Below are positions 24,061 through 35,165 of a stretch of DNA of 64,000 bases, one piece after another. The notes under the pieces are model-generated. The model was not told where the DNA came from and did not search any database. It worked only from the letters and a program-made list of their open reading frames with translations. How positions within the stretch are numbered: position 1 is the first letter of the stretch; each line of letters opens with the position of its first letter. Position numbers and translations under genes: made by a program. The DNA comes from Dryococelus australis (Eukaryota; Arthropoda; Insecta; Phasmatodea; Phasmatidae): NCBI GenBank assembly GCA_029891345.1, contig CM056995.1:216198547-216262546 (forward strand), in the 5' to 3' direction.

Positions 24061-27000
24061 TCAGAATAAAAATAAAAAATTGCCATACCACTGACGCAAT
24101 GTGCCACGCCGCGCCATGTTCCACCTATCTTGACGAAGAAGCTGGACAAAGTCTTGAACTGTCACCGGTGTCGAATGGTCCACCAAAAAACCGATCGCAT
24201 GAAGTATATACCAGGCCGCAGCTCTTCGTCGAACTGAGGGGAAGGTGAAGAAATCGCAATGAAGCATGTGCGTGTCACTGACATCTCCACGTTCATCGCG
24301 ATTTATTTTTCGTACTCGTACGCGACACCACTGCCAGATGCTAGCTGCATAAACACAGGAAATTACCCTATGAAGGGCCGTGTCGGTGTTGACACAGCGG
24401 GCATGCAGGGTCAGCTGTCAGGTGAATGCTGTATTTACGCTGCTGAGTTGTTACGATATTATTGTAGAAGCCAAATTCTGCAGCTCGAAGATCCGAGGAA
24501 AGGTTAGGATCGGCAAGTATTTTCCATGGGAGCCTCCAGCGGATGGTTGGGGTGCGATTCACAACAGATGGTATGACAGCCGACTTTTGGAAGCCCGAAT
24601 GTACAAATATCTCGCTGATGCGACTGTCCCTTCCGGTAAGTGTTCTACTGGAGTTGCGAGTGCTTCCTTTGCCTGGCAGTATTGAAGTGGCATGTGTCTA
24701 ACTTCAGACCACATCATTTTCTGTAATGCTCCGTAAATGTCCTCTGGGCGCAAAATTGTTGCAATTGCTGAAGACTGATATAAGGCCTCACACTTCAAAA
24801 CGTGATTAATTAGACTCAGGCCTCCGTCTTGCAAGGAACGATAAAGTTGCGGCCTAGATAATTTAAATATATAAGATTTCCACAACATGAGGCCAACAAT
24901 CTGTAGTATTTGTGCACTTTGTTGACGTGGTAGTGGGAATATATGTGACACATATCACAGCTTCGCAAGTAAGAATACATTTATTAAAGTAACCCTCTGT
25001 GTAATATTTGTAGGACGATAATTCATTTATATTTGACGAGCATGGAGTTTATTTATTGTCATATTCCAATTATAATGTAACATAAGAGTGGCGTCTGCGT
25101 GGAAGTATATGCCCAATATTTTCACAGTTTCGGCCCTCCGAAAAGAAAAACCGTCGTCAAATGGCTCGCTGGTCGCGCTAAGCTCCAGTACGGCAGTTTT
25201 GTTAGCATTCGCTCGCAGATTAGAGACACTGCGAAAAAGGTCCAGACATTCTGCGATCTCTGTAATTTCCCGCTCTGAACGAACGACACATGTGATGTCA
25301 TCAGTATAGGCATTTAATTTAAAGGACAGGTTCGCTACAGGGAATCCTTGCAAGCAGGCACTGAGCATTCTGCACAGAGGTTCAATGGCAATAGTAAATA
25401 AAATCATGGATAGCGGGCTTCCTTGTCGAACTGAACTCTCGATCTTAATTTGTGGGGTAAAGAATCCGTTAACCAAGAGCCGTGACCAAATTCCAGTACA
25501 CACCATCCGCACCCACTGTACTGCATTGGCTGGAAAATCGAAATGATGCATGACATGAAGTAAAAATTGATGATCGACTCTATCGAATGCCTTATCCATA
25601 TCAATACTCAAGATGGCAATTTTACTGTGTTGTATTGACGAAAGTAATTGAATGTCCCTTAGAGCAAGCACGTCCTGGAACGTCCTGGAACAGTACATGT
25701 CTGGCCGGGACCAATAATATCTGACAATCCCTTGGTTAATCTGGTCGCACAAAACCGAGCAATTATTTTATAATCGGCACATAAAAGTGTAATTGGTCTA
25801 TAATCCGCAGGTTTAAGTGGGGGGGGGGGGGGATATTTTGAGTATAAGAACAATTATCTCTTCTTTATGAGACTTGCATAACTCCCCTCTTTCAAGCACA
25901 TCGCGAACAACTTCGCAGAAGTCGGTACCAATAATATCCCAATAAGTTTTGTAAAATTCGTATGGAATACCGTCAATACCAGGAGATTGATGGCAATTGC
26001 TGTATTATTGTATTAACTTCCGCATCTAAACATGGCTCCTCCATACTCGTCTTGCTGTCACAGCTAACTCTGTTTTCACAACCCTGCAAAACCGATGGAA
26101 GCATAGCATCGTCCGTGTCTTGTTTCGAGTATAAATTTGCAAAGTAACTGCAAAGCGTTTGCACCATTTCCGGCCGGTCCCGAACAATAGCACCATCACT
26201 GTCAGTAATCTGGTTGATAACCTTGCGTCGTATTTGCTGTTGTTCCTTAATGATACTAAACATGCTAAATTTCGCTTCTGCGAATAGACTTTTATCATTT
26301 ATTATAATATGACGATTTTTAAACTGTTCACTCAATAAATGCATAAGCTTCTGTTTCGTGTCTCTAATACGTGGAGTTACTTGTGCACCATTATTTGCCT
26401 GCAGGTGAAGTTCGTGTTGCATACGTTCGTAGAATGCTCGTGTTCCCCTACGTTCTTCTGCCAGTCGGTACGCATGCCTTTTAAAAAGCCTCATGACGTT
26501 CGGTTTTACACACACATCCCACCACATTGCCACAGAGGGGAACTGGTATTTTTTGCTATGCCAACGTACCCAATTAACTAGGAAGTCCTCTTTTACTTCT
26601 GAGTTGCCTAATAAAGACGTATTTAGACGCCATGTCCCTCTGCCAAACCGTGTTACAGTCGCAAACTTTTTATACGTAAATATCACTGCAGAGTGATCGC
26701 TGAACGCTACCGGAAGAACGCCATATCGATAGACCTTATGTATATGCTGTTTTTTCACGTAGAATCGGTCAATCCTAGACCGACTCTGTGAAGTCACATA
26801 GGTGTAATGAATTCTTTGGAAGTTAGATGCAACATCACACAAGTCTAAGCGAGTTATTAAAGTAGATAGGGCAGCATTAGTAGGATAAATGCCACCCTGA
26901 TGATCATGGGGGTGAACTATGCAGTTGAAATCTCCACCGAGTATGAACTGATTACAGGGTGGATGGAAAAACGGAATCAAATCCACGCAGAAAAACTGAT

Positions 27001-27345
27001 TTCTTTCATATCTTTCTTGGGAGCCGGAGGGAGCATAAACATTGACAAGCGACACATCGTTTATTCGTCCTGACATCACTCGGCCTGACGGGTGGTAGCG
27101 CAGGTCTTCAAGTTCCAGCCCCGCACGTGTAACAATCGCTGTCCCCCATCCCCGGACACCAACGTTTGTATACACATTGAAGGTATGAAACCCTATAAAA
27201 TCTTGAATCGTTACTTCTTACAAGAATGCAATTTCAACTGCCTATGTTCGAATCAGTGTTTCTAGCGCCGCCAATCACGCACTGGCCGAGACTGCACAAA
27301 TATTTAAAGTTAAAATTGTCAATAACTCTATCATGTGTGCCTCAA
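24061..27345 (-). pseudogene. LINE ORF2: endonuclease and reverse transcriptase
   Basis: ORF2 nicks target DNA and primes reverse transcription of the LINE RNA at the nick. The endonuclease lies in about 27340-26500: LVNVYAPSGSQ, GGDFNCIVHP (metal-binding D and N), SRIDRFYV and AFSDHSAV (the final catalytic D-H). A stop at 27218-27220 falls in the FLQE motif. The 400-codon frame 27175-25973 covers most of the endonuclease and linker (TWRLNTSLL). The RT lies at about 25860-25027: YRPITLLCADYKI, DMDKAFDRVDH, VRQGSPLS and a YTDD active site. A 10-bp tandem duplication (CGTCCTGGAA at 25671-25680 and 25681-25690) shifts the frame inside the RT. The C-terminal part (24951-24061) has LPLPRQQS, then CPLCQHRHG in another frame. 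The length of about 1090 codons is normal for the group. Confidence 0.8.
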
Positions 27346-27471
27346 AAATGTAGTGATAGTATCAGAGAGAACGAAATGGAAAGGTGGACAAGAAGGAAAA
27401 GTGGTCAAAGAAAAATGGGGGCCGGTAATAGGGCATACAGGTGGGAATGCACACATGTGCTGGTCGTATTG

Positions 27472-28641
27472 TTAGTTAGTTGGGTTATCAGGACGTTCTT
27501 GGCTAGAGGCACACATTTTATTTATAACGGTCTTTGCTAGTTTCAAAGATTCCTTCCTGTCTTGTAGTTGTGATTGTTCACTCTGCGATAACACCTTCGC
27601 TTTGCGAACAGGACTTACTCTTGTGGCCCGGGCGTCTCGTTCGTAAGGTCGCTTTTCTCTTACGGACATATTTTCATCCGCAGTTGTTACATGCTCCCGT
27701 CGTGTGGTTGCATTGTTTACGCTCTCCACGTCCATGCTGTCCACCCATGAAGCAGAGGACAATGGAATGTGTAGAGGCGAGACATCCTGTGTGTGGTGGT
27801 AGCCCTGCGCGAGCAGTAACAGTATTTTGAGCCGCCTCCACTTGTATCTGGCGTGGCGCGGTCACTAAGGAGTTGAGGTTGACGCATGCTCAGCCAATGA
27901 GTCATCGACAGGTGTTTGTACTGGACCTTGCTGCTCGCGTCTGCGAAGTGGAGGGTAATCCGCTCGGGGAGAGTGCTGGGCAGGGGTGGACAGTATAGGC
28001 GTGTCAGCTGCGAGATTTTCCGTTGCCCTATTCATCCCCCAGCGGCGTATTGCACGTGCGTCCTTTTCGTGCAAACTATGACAAGCGATTCGTTCATGAG
28101 TAGGAGACTGGCAGTAACTGCACGTTCGTGGTTGTCCGGGATATATCATTACAGCCCGAAAGCCGTCAACTGAAACGTAAGATGGAATGTCTTTTTGTAT
28201 TTCCATCTTTGCCATGCGTACTCCCGTGTTTAGTTGGAATTTGTATTTATGATTCCATACTCCATCTTGTAATGTAACAAGTCGACCATACTTCACTAAC
28301 TCCGTCTGAATTTTTTGGTTGTCTATTTCTACAGGTAAATTTATCATTCTTACCAGTTTTAAGTTATCGGAGGCTTGTTCGATGGTGACGTTTATGCTTT
28401 CCTGGTCTGCGGTGACTAAAGTTGACTGGCCGTTGGTGCGACGCAGTATCGTTTCACAAGGTCCAGGGGAAACAAGTTTTAAAAACAAACAGTTCTGGTG
28501 CCCATCCAGTTGAATAGCTTCAATTTGATCTTCTGTTACAGTTAAAACCGTATCAACCCATTCATGTATTTCCATGGCCGAAGGTCGTTTGGCAAACACG
28601 ATACACAAGGTATTCACGCGCAAATTAGACATGTTGGACAA
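27472..28641 (-). pseudogene. LINE ORF1: RNA-binding protein with CCHC knuckle
   Basis: The frame from 28641 runs 258 codons. The first half resembles the RRM-like nucleic-acid-binding region of L1/Tx1 ORF1 proteins (VKYGRLVTLQDGVW and VSVDGFRAVMIYPGQ). At about residues 170-190 follows a knuckle, CSYCQSPTHERIAC, which matches C-x2-C-x4-H-x4-C. A proline- and polar-rich tail follows. After the stop at 27865 the ORF1 tail continues in another frame (27762-27472, with WVDSMDVE and SEQSQLQDRKESLKLAK), so one frameshift lies near 27.8 kb. The intact protein would be about 390 residues and would coat LINE RNA. The start at 28641 (MSNMSN) suits an intact N terminus. Confidence 0.75.
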
Positions 28642-28699
28642 ACCTAGACGTGACTGACTCTAATATAGAACTATTACTACGCGCGTCGGAACAGAGCCC

Positions 28700-28770
28700 C
28701 GTTTAAGAGCGCGGGGCGACAGAACTCCGCACACCGGACGCGATGTTTTGCCTACTGAGCTACATATACA
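28700..28770 (-). repeat. tRNA-like sequence beside the LINE 5' end
   Basis: On the minus strand GTAGCTCAGTAGGCAAAAC is a good A-box and D-arm match, followed by GCGTCCGGTGTGCGGAGTTC where an anticodon arm and B box would fall. The acceptor and T arms do not pair convincingly, so it is not an intact tRNA gene. It may be a SINE head, a decayed tRNA used as an insertion target, or LINE 5' UTR sequence. Confidence 0.35.
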
Positions 28771-29345
28771 ACTTACAAATTAGTTGTATAAAAGAAGAAT
28801 TTGATGTATGTAGCACGAGTGATGTTACCCACACACACACACAAGATGTATTATTAGTATTGTGATATTTAGCCTTCTTTCAGTCTCCTAACCGTATAAA
28901 CTTGTTTAATTACGGAAAGCACAATATTGATTATTAGGCCTGTTGAAGATAAATATTTAAATTATTAAATTATGTTTTAATTATTAGCGTAAACGTCCAT
29001 TGTAGATAAATGTGAATACAGTACATTGTTTTTTATACATAAAAATTGCCATTCATTAATATCATTTTCTATAGTATATTGATAGTCGAGTGCTGTACTC
29101 AGAAACTTAAATAAATGCAGTCTTGAGGAAGAAAAAAAATTCTCGTACTTTTTGGATGTACCATAAATCTCCTACATACAATATTTGATTGCATTTATAG
29201 TCCTGCCAACTGCGGAATATCTGCCATTTGCGAGTTGTTTTTGCCTGTCATTTAAATTTTTCTGTTAGCACTTTAGGTAATGTGTGGATATGAACTGATG
29301 CATTATTTCTTCTCTTCTGGTAGTGAAACTTTTATGACTTCTGTT
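28771..29345. other. Tract between LINE and right end of the 6.6-kb insertion
   Basis: AT-rich, with a short (AC)n at about 28831-28842. No gene was seen. It would belong to the host transposon of the LINE. Confidence 0.4.
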
Positions 29346-29393
29346 GTACCCGTGGGTATAACAGAATGTAGTTGAAATTGGGTATCGTGTAGG

Positions 29394-30035
29394 AACGGCT
29401 TAATCGGACACTGGAGGATCGGAACATGTGGCCTGGTCCGATGAGTCTCGATACAGGTTGTTCCAGGCTGATGGCAGGGTTCAGGTATGGCGCAAACCCA
29501 ATGAGGTCATAGATACCAGTTGTCAACAAGGCACCGTGTAGGCTGGTGGTGGTTCCGTAATGGTGTGGGGTGTGTTTACATGGCATGGATTGAGTCCACG
29601 TGTCCATTTACCCACAAAACTCAATGGTAGCTGCTACAAAACTCTTCTTGATGAGCATTTGCAGCCGTTCATGGACTTCAGCTTTCCTGACTACAATGGG
29701 ATGTTCCAACAAGATAATGCGCCGTCTCATCGGTCTGCGGATGTCCAGGACTGGTTCGAAGAGCATTCTGGAGAGTTCCAGAGAATCGAGTGGCCAGCAC
29801 ATTCCCCCGACATGAACCCAATCGAGCATGTATGGGACGTGGTGGAGAGAGCCATTGCCACCCAAAATTCTGCAACTAGAAGTGCCAGGAAACTTTGGGT
29901 AGCACTTCAGACAACATGGCTTAACATATCTCCAGAGGTCTTCCGTCCACTTGTGGAGTCCATGCTATGTCGATTTACTGCGCTTTTTCGACGCTATTGC
30001 GACGCTAGTAGATAACAAAATCTTGTAACGACATA
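29394..30035 (+). pseudogene. Tc1-family transposase, C-terminal half (DD36E)
   Basis: The catalytic domain of a Tc1-like transposase. The first D lies in WSDESRYRLF (codon 29440-29442), the second in FQQDNAPSH (29713-29715), and the E in SPDMNPIEHVWD (29824-29826). I count 36 residues between the second D and the E, so this is the DD36E type and not the classic DD34E. The frame is open from about 29.4 kb to the stop after RRYCDASR (30013-30015), except for one TAG at 29539-29541, where relatives have CAG (GTVQAGGGSVMVWG). The open part from 29560 is 151 codons. All three catalytic residues survive. Its N-terminal half lies at 22.4-22.8 kb on the same strand. Confidence 0.85.
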
Positions 30036-30069
30036 ATAGCTCAGGAATAACGATCTTCTAGACTAAAAT

Positions 30070-30335
30070 ACAATATTTTGTTGTAACCACTCGAAAGGAC
30101 ACGATTGACTGTAAATAGTTTAACACGCTAGATGACATTTTATTGAGACAATATAGATTCGACATCCCAGTGGTTGATGCCCAGCCAATAAGGAACGATG
30201 CATAAACGTATCCTATGTAGTGTATAGCAGTAGGACATTGGTGTTTCTGCAGTGGCAGATATAGGTCACTCAATTATAATGTATCTTGAATACAATTAAA
30301 AGTTTGTAGACCGTAATGTGTCAACAGAAAGTATG
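30070..30335 (+). repeat. Dispersed repeat R3, uninterrupted copy
   Basis: A block of about 265 bp matching 36430-36519 joined conceptually to 39617-39850. Shared parts are CGAAAGGACACGATTGACTG, GTGGTTGATGCCCAGCCAAT, and CTGCAGTGGCAGATATAGGT. It is non-coding. It serves as the empty-site comparison for the Jockey-derived insertion. Confidence 0.75.
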
Positions 30336-30804
30336 TTATTTACGTCAAAGGAATCAGTTGCACCAATCAAATATTACAGTTTAGGGCACTCAAATAAGAA
30401 CAACAAATTCCTTTCGTTTGAAAAACTAGATTTTTCACTGCCCTCATACAAACAATTAATTTGTTTGTGCCATACAAACTTTGTTTGATTCAGCGAAACC
30501 CTTTTTTCAGTTAACAACGTGAGGTGAAGAGGTAATACAAATGTGTTCAGTACGTCAGCATTTGCCAACTATCGGTTCTTGACGGACTCTCCGTAGTAAA
30601 GATAACACGCAGCTAGTTTTATGTTAGAACGCGTGGTATCTAACGAGAGGTGACTTATTAGCCGGCCGCACAGAGAAGCAAAATGGCTACTTACGATGCT
30701 GAATTTAGCTAACATTTTTCGCAGGTTTAATTGACTTTGTTTTTTCCCAATCATCTACGGACTACCTCCCCCTATTAGTCACGATGAACTGAAAAATAGT
30801 AGTA

Positions 30805-30805
<1 letters not shown>
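30336..30805. other. Unannotated tract
   Basis: AT-rich, with short ORFs (61-64 codons) of no recognisable type. Confidence 0.45.

Positions 30806-30860
<55 letters not shown>
30806..30860. repeat. (TA)n microsatellite
   Basis: About 55 bp of alternating TA with a single phase break. It is a simple repeat. Confidence 0.95.
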
Positions 30861-33769
30861 ACGGCACCAATGCCAACATTCACTGATGAAAGACCATTTA
30901 ATACTATGAGCAAAATAATGACTCCTCTGAGAAACCGGCAAGAAGCTAGTTCTCTTTATTACTGCACGAAGATTTATATTGCAAGCGAAGAAATCTCAAG
31001 CGGATAATTCTTACGCAGAGCTCTGAAGCATAATGTGGTTGTTTAGACGAAGGAGAATACGCTTGCTTTACATGAGCACCAAAATAATCAACAGATTATT
31101 ACATTCCGCAGGTATGTGATGCTTACATATTATTTTATAAGCAAAATATTAATTATTCTGAATGAAGTCGACGTGACCATTTTTGACAACCCCTTAGCCC
31201 CCCCCCCCCATTTTTGCAGAATTTTCCCCTTCCCACAAAACTGATAATTTTTTCCTGAAAGAAAAAACACTCTTCGTAGGTTCAAGGGGATCATAGAAAT
31301 TCCATTGGAGATCTGGAGCCTCGCGTCCTCCACGGCTTCTACACTCTAAACTTGAAACAGTAAGAGTTGATCCAAATCGGTGAAAATATATTGTGCAACA
31401 GATAACCAGTGCCAGATAACTAATTACTATAGTGACTGAATTTCACTGATTTATTTTTTATTCCCCTGAACGTCAAGAATTCCACTGATGTAAATCACTT
31501 GTTCCCAGTTATTTTGCTTGATTCGCCGTTCCACAGTAGCTTGTCAACTGACGTTCGGTGAATGATATTTCACTGATAAATATAATTGATTCGCAGTTGG
31601 GGTGTACGTCGATGAGTGTACAGCCATGAAACAGTAAAACTTCAAAGCAGTTCTGTTCAAACGTAAGGAAACTCTCACTGCTCCAAGAATAAACTGTTAC
31701 ATCAGCTGGAATCTCGGAATTCCTCCTCATACGAGGAAGACGGTGACATTTTTACCTTATCTTTATTACTTCTGTTTAATGTATCAAGCACGAACTGCTA
31801 TAGTTAATTAAGCCCATTATTAAAGTGTACTCCTATCAAGTGCCGCCACTCATCCTTTTATCGCCCCCCCCCCCTCCTCCTCACAATCAGAATAGTATTT
31901 GTTTAAACAATGATGCGCAAGTCCGTATTCTCGTGACCAGTTTTATATTTTAATGTATCGAGTTGAGGATTCGTTGTGCCATGCACATTGTAGGGCTAAA
32001 TTTACTTTTCTGTATTGAATGAGTGCTTTGTTTACCTAAACCATTATTGCCTATGAATGATCAAGTATGGAGTTGAAGTTACCGAATTTTTTGAGGCCAC
32101 TTGGAGTCACATTGCTCGTAATGACGTAGCATTTACCTTCCTTAGGAGGTCGGAAATGCATGTGTGATGTGGTTATGCACTAAACAGTATAAAATTGACA
32201 AACACATACTTCGCTGGTACTTGATAAAGTTCCAAACTCCATTCACTCTGGATTAAAATATTGTATTAATAATATAAATATTTTGGATAACAGTGAAATA
32301 AAATAAAGTGATGTCCGGGAGTTTCGATTTATTAAGGGCTCGTCTTCAATGAACAATAAGCATGTTGCTATTAATATCCAAAAAAAAAAAGAATTAATTC
32401 CTGTTTCTTATAATGATGTTATATAATATCATAGTGGTTCCTCTTAACTTAATTGTTAACATAAATTTCCAAAAATTCTGAAAAACATGAAAACAAAAAA
32501 AAAAAAATTGTTGAGCTTTTGGAAGAAATATGTAATACCTGTATACTATACGGTTAGAAAACGATATTTTTGTTATTTGTAAAACAATTGTTTTTAATTT
32601 AACCAGTCACGTATTTTGCTATTTTAACTTGTCTACATTATACCAAAATTATATCTCTTCAAGATATCCTATAAAATGTTACAGAAGTAATTTTAAATTT
32701 TTGATTGAAAGCCAAATTTTGTGGCGCTTTCATTGTAGAAACCAAAGTAATACCAAAGATTTGAACTATCCTTCCAGTAGCTAACAAATTGTGGTGCAAA
32801 ATATTAGGGTCACTCAACTGGACTGCCGCATGTTAAAAGCAACACGAAAATCCACGTGTTCATGGACCACTTTACAAAATAAATTAAGGAAAGAAATTTG
32901 TATTTACCCTAACGATAATGACATTGTAAGAGGAGGTAAATATTCGCATACAATTGAACTCACCGTAACGTGTTAAAATGAATGATTAAGCCATCTTGTA
33001 TCCAAGATTCATACAAGAAACGTTTTAAAAAGAGAAATTCCAGCCATAGGCCTACATGTTGCAGTTGGAAAGAGGAAAAAACGTAGTGTTCCGTTAACTA
33101 AATAACCACCTGTATCGATAAAAGCACATTAGATTGGTTGCTGTGTATCAAGAGTCACAAATACGACACGAAAATAATTACAAACCAAACTCGAAAATTA
33201 AGTAATATTATTTTAACACATGTTTAACACCAAAATAAGAAATATTTATTTAAATAAATTAAATATTAATTATTTACGAGAAAGGTTTTTCAATTTATAA
33301 TACCAAAAGTTCTCAGGTATTGAACAGTTTCTGAAGCATTAGAGCATTGATAGCTAATGTGAGTCATTACAATGTCCGTTACTTTTCTTCGTTGTAACAT
33401 CAATCGCAAATATCGTAATATATTACATGATACATGGAAAATGCCTGAAAGTTGGGAAGCTTTTTTTTTTTTTTTTTTTTAAACACGAATTTTCCCTCAG
33501 ACTAAAAATAAAGTGAAAAGATAAATATTACTTGTGACAGACAAAATATGGCACAATAAAAATAATTTTATATTGTTCCGCGCCGAACGGTGCACACAGC
33601 TCCTTACTCAAAAACAGCTCCAAATGTGTAAAAGACGTCCATTTAGGAATATAATTTAAAAAACATTCCGCACCAGACGACAATTTTCAGTTTCCTGTTA
33701 CCATTTATTATTTGGTATATTTTTAAAAAGGGAAAATGTCTGACACTGTCGTTGAATCAATCATTTTTA
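30861..33769. other. AT-rich intergenic tract
   Basis: It contains C-runs near 31198-31210 and 31863-31876, A-runs near 32380 and 32500, and a T-run at about 33461-33480. ORFs are short (up to 73 codons). No gene or repeat family was recognised. Confidence 0.5.
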
Positions 33770-34130
33770 GGCACGGCAATAGCCAGCACAATATTTGAAG
33801 TGGCCTAGGTACGTGAAGGCATGCATGAGGTTCTCTAAGTGATGGGGTCTCCTCTGAGAATCTCAAGAGGTGAGCTGCCAATTAAAAGACTGCGCGCCAC
33901 TACTGTGCTTCACGCATAGAGGCGATGAGGTATGTGGTGAGAGTACTTGGGTCGTCCCTACCCACCCAGCGACTTTAGGTGTCGTACACGCACAATACCT
34001 CCAGCCATGTGAAACCCTTTAACGGTTCTCGCCAGTCGAACAGACTCATAGTTCTGGCTTATGTTCAACGCTAGTCAGTTGTACAGGCTGATGCACGAGG
34101 GGTTACCGCTACTTAAAGGGCTTATTCCTT
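33770..34130. other. GC-richer block, unassigned
   Basis: About 360 bp clearly richer in G+C than the flanks, with no long ORF. The short pair CCTCTGAGAATCTCAAGAGG forms a small stem-loop. It could be a SINE or another conserved non-coding element. TGGCCTAGGTACG and GGTTCTCTAAG are weak A/B-box candidates only. Confidence 0.3.
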
Positions 34131-34529
34131 ATGTCATATGGAGCAAATTATGCCAACAAAGATTCCTATTTGCAATATTCACAGAGTTATTCGGTAAATT
34201 GGAAGCGCGTTACATTTAACATTTCGTGGCATGTTGCTGCCTGTTTACTATTGCAGTGAAAGGTACATGATGACCTTGAGAGTCGTGAAGTGAGATTGTC
34301 TGTTTCACTGTGCACTGCGTGAACACACGACCTGTTCCTTCGCATTTTTGCGGTTCTAGTCGTTGTGTGTGAGATGTAGTAACTACGTTACAAAGCCAGA
34401 TATATTTTACACAGAAAAATACTTCGACATGGTGTTTGATGCTCAACCGTTTACAATATAGTCTCATAATAATATACATAATTTTTTTCCTTCTGTAATA
34501 TTCTATGACAACTATCTCTTACTAGGCAT
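34131..34529. other. Unannotated tract
   Basis: An 87-codon minus-strand ORF (34216-34479) has no recognised domain. Nothing else was seen. Confidence 0.4.
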
Positions 34530-34957
34530 TATAGGCTGTTCACAGTAAAATGAGCACTTTTGCAAGCCCTGCTTACGATCTACTTATATATACGTTGTCT
34601 ATTCCCCCGCCTTATATAAAATTAACATTGCCATGAGCCTCGCCACTCTATTCATGTGTTGGTCAAATATGTAACTCTGAAATTATTTAGAAAGTACATA
34701 CTTTACAAATCTGCTAATTTTCACATTTGGTGTATTTAAAAAACAAAAACTGAAAGAAATAGTTTAAAGTTATCATAAATGGTTACTTAACTCTTTTTAT
34801 TCGACGTTAGGGTATGGAACTACTTTCCATTCATCTTTACCAACATTACTGGGTGAATGTCACTCAGTGCGCTCATTAAAATATATGCATGCAGGGGCGG
34901 TGACTTTTTTACAAGGTTCATTTCTAAAGTGCTCACTTTATCGTGAACAACCTTTAC
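34530..34957. mobile_element. MITE copy E (AAGGCTGTTCACG family)
   Basis: A full copy of about 428 bp in the same orientation as copy D: TATAGGCTGTTCACAGTAAA at left, TTTATCGTGAACAACCTTTA at right. Internal blocks TTATTCGACGTTAGG and TATGGAACTACTTTCCATTC match D. It directly abuts a partial R2 repeat on its right. Confidence 0.8.
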
Positions 34958-34964
34958 TAACATA

Positions 34965-35165
34965 AGTTTTTTCTGTGTGTTCATATAAAGAATCAATAGC
35001 CTACAATATTATACAGTAATATATAAATAAATCTTCTGTGGAAGATCAGTTTAACTAAAAATAATATGACACTTCTATGCTAACAGAAGTACAAAACGCT
35101 TGTGTTAAATGACAAACGTATTTAGGAAACAACCAACCATGTCATACATGGGGTGAATTTTATTC
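34965..35165 (+). repeat. Dispersed repeat R2, partial copy
   Basis: It matches the right half of R2: GACACTTCTATGCTAACAG, AAAACGCTTGTG, and CATGTCATACATGGGGTGA. The left half is missing, possibly removed when MITE copy E inserted beside it. Confidence 0.55.

Larger units (their letters stand above)
23900..28665 (-). mobile_element. L1/Tx1-type LINE, two ORFs, broken
   Basis: The minus strand carries in order an ORF1 with a CCHC knuckle (about 28641-27472) and an ORF2 with an apurinic-type endonuclease, reverse transcriptase and C-terminal cysteine motif (about 27345-24061). The W-x-LN-x-SLL linker after the endonuclease, the RT style and the ORF1 type fit the L1/Tx1 group better than Jockey, CR1 or RTE. 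At roughly 4.7 kb it is close to full length. It is inactive: both ORFs carry frameshifts and ORF2 carries stops. The ends are not fixed. Confidence 0.8.
22791..29393. mobile_element. 6.6-kb insertion splitting the Tc1 copy
   Basis: The left boundary reads CCTACAAGATACCCATTTC. The reverse complement of the right boundary reads CCTACACGATACCCAATTTC, giving about 20 bp of inverted terminal similarity. Subterminal copies of GGGTATAACAG (or its complement) occur near 22900, 22965 and 29350. The Tc1 sequence corresponding to the REHRNW region appears on both sides in decayed form (GCTAAAGCTGG at left, GCTTAATCGG at right), as a target duplication of roughly 10 bp would. Most of the interior is the LINE at about 23.9-28.7 kb, which would be a later insertion. 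Without it about 1.6 kb remains, with no transposase. The superfamily is unassigned. Confidence 0.5.

Noticed and set aside
28700-28770. Intact tRNA gene
   Set aside because: The A-box is good, but the acceptor and T stems do not pair. It was kept only as tRNA-like.
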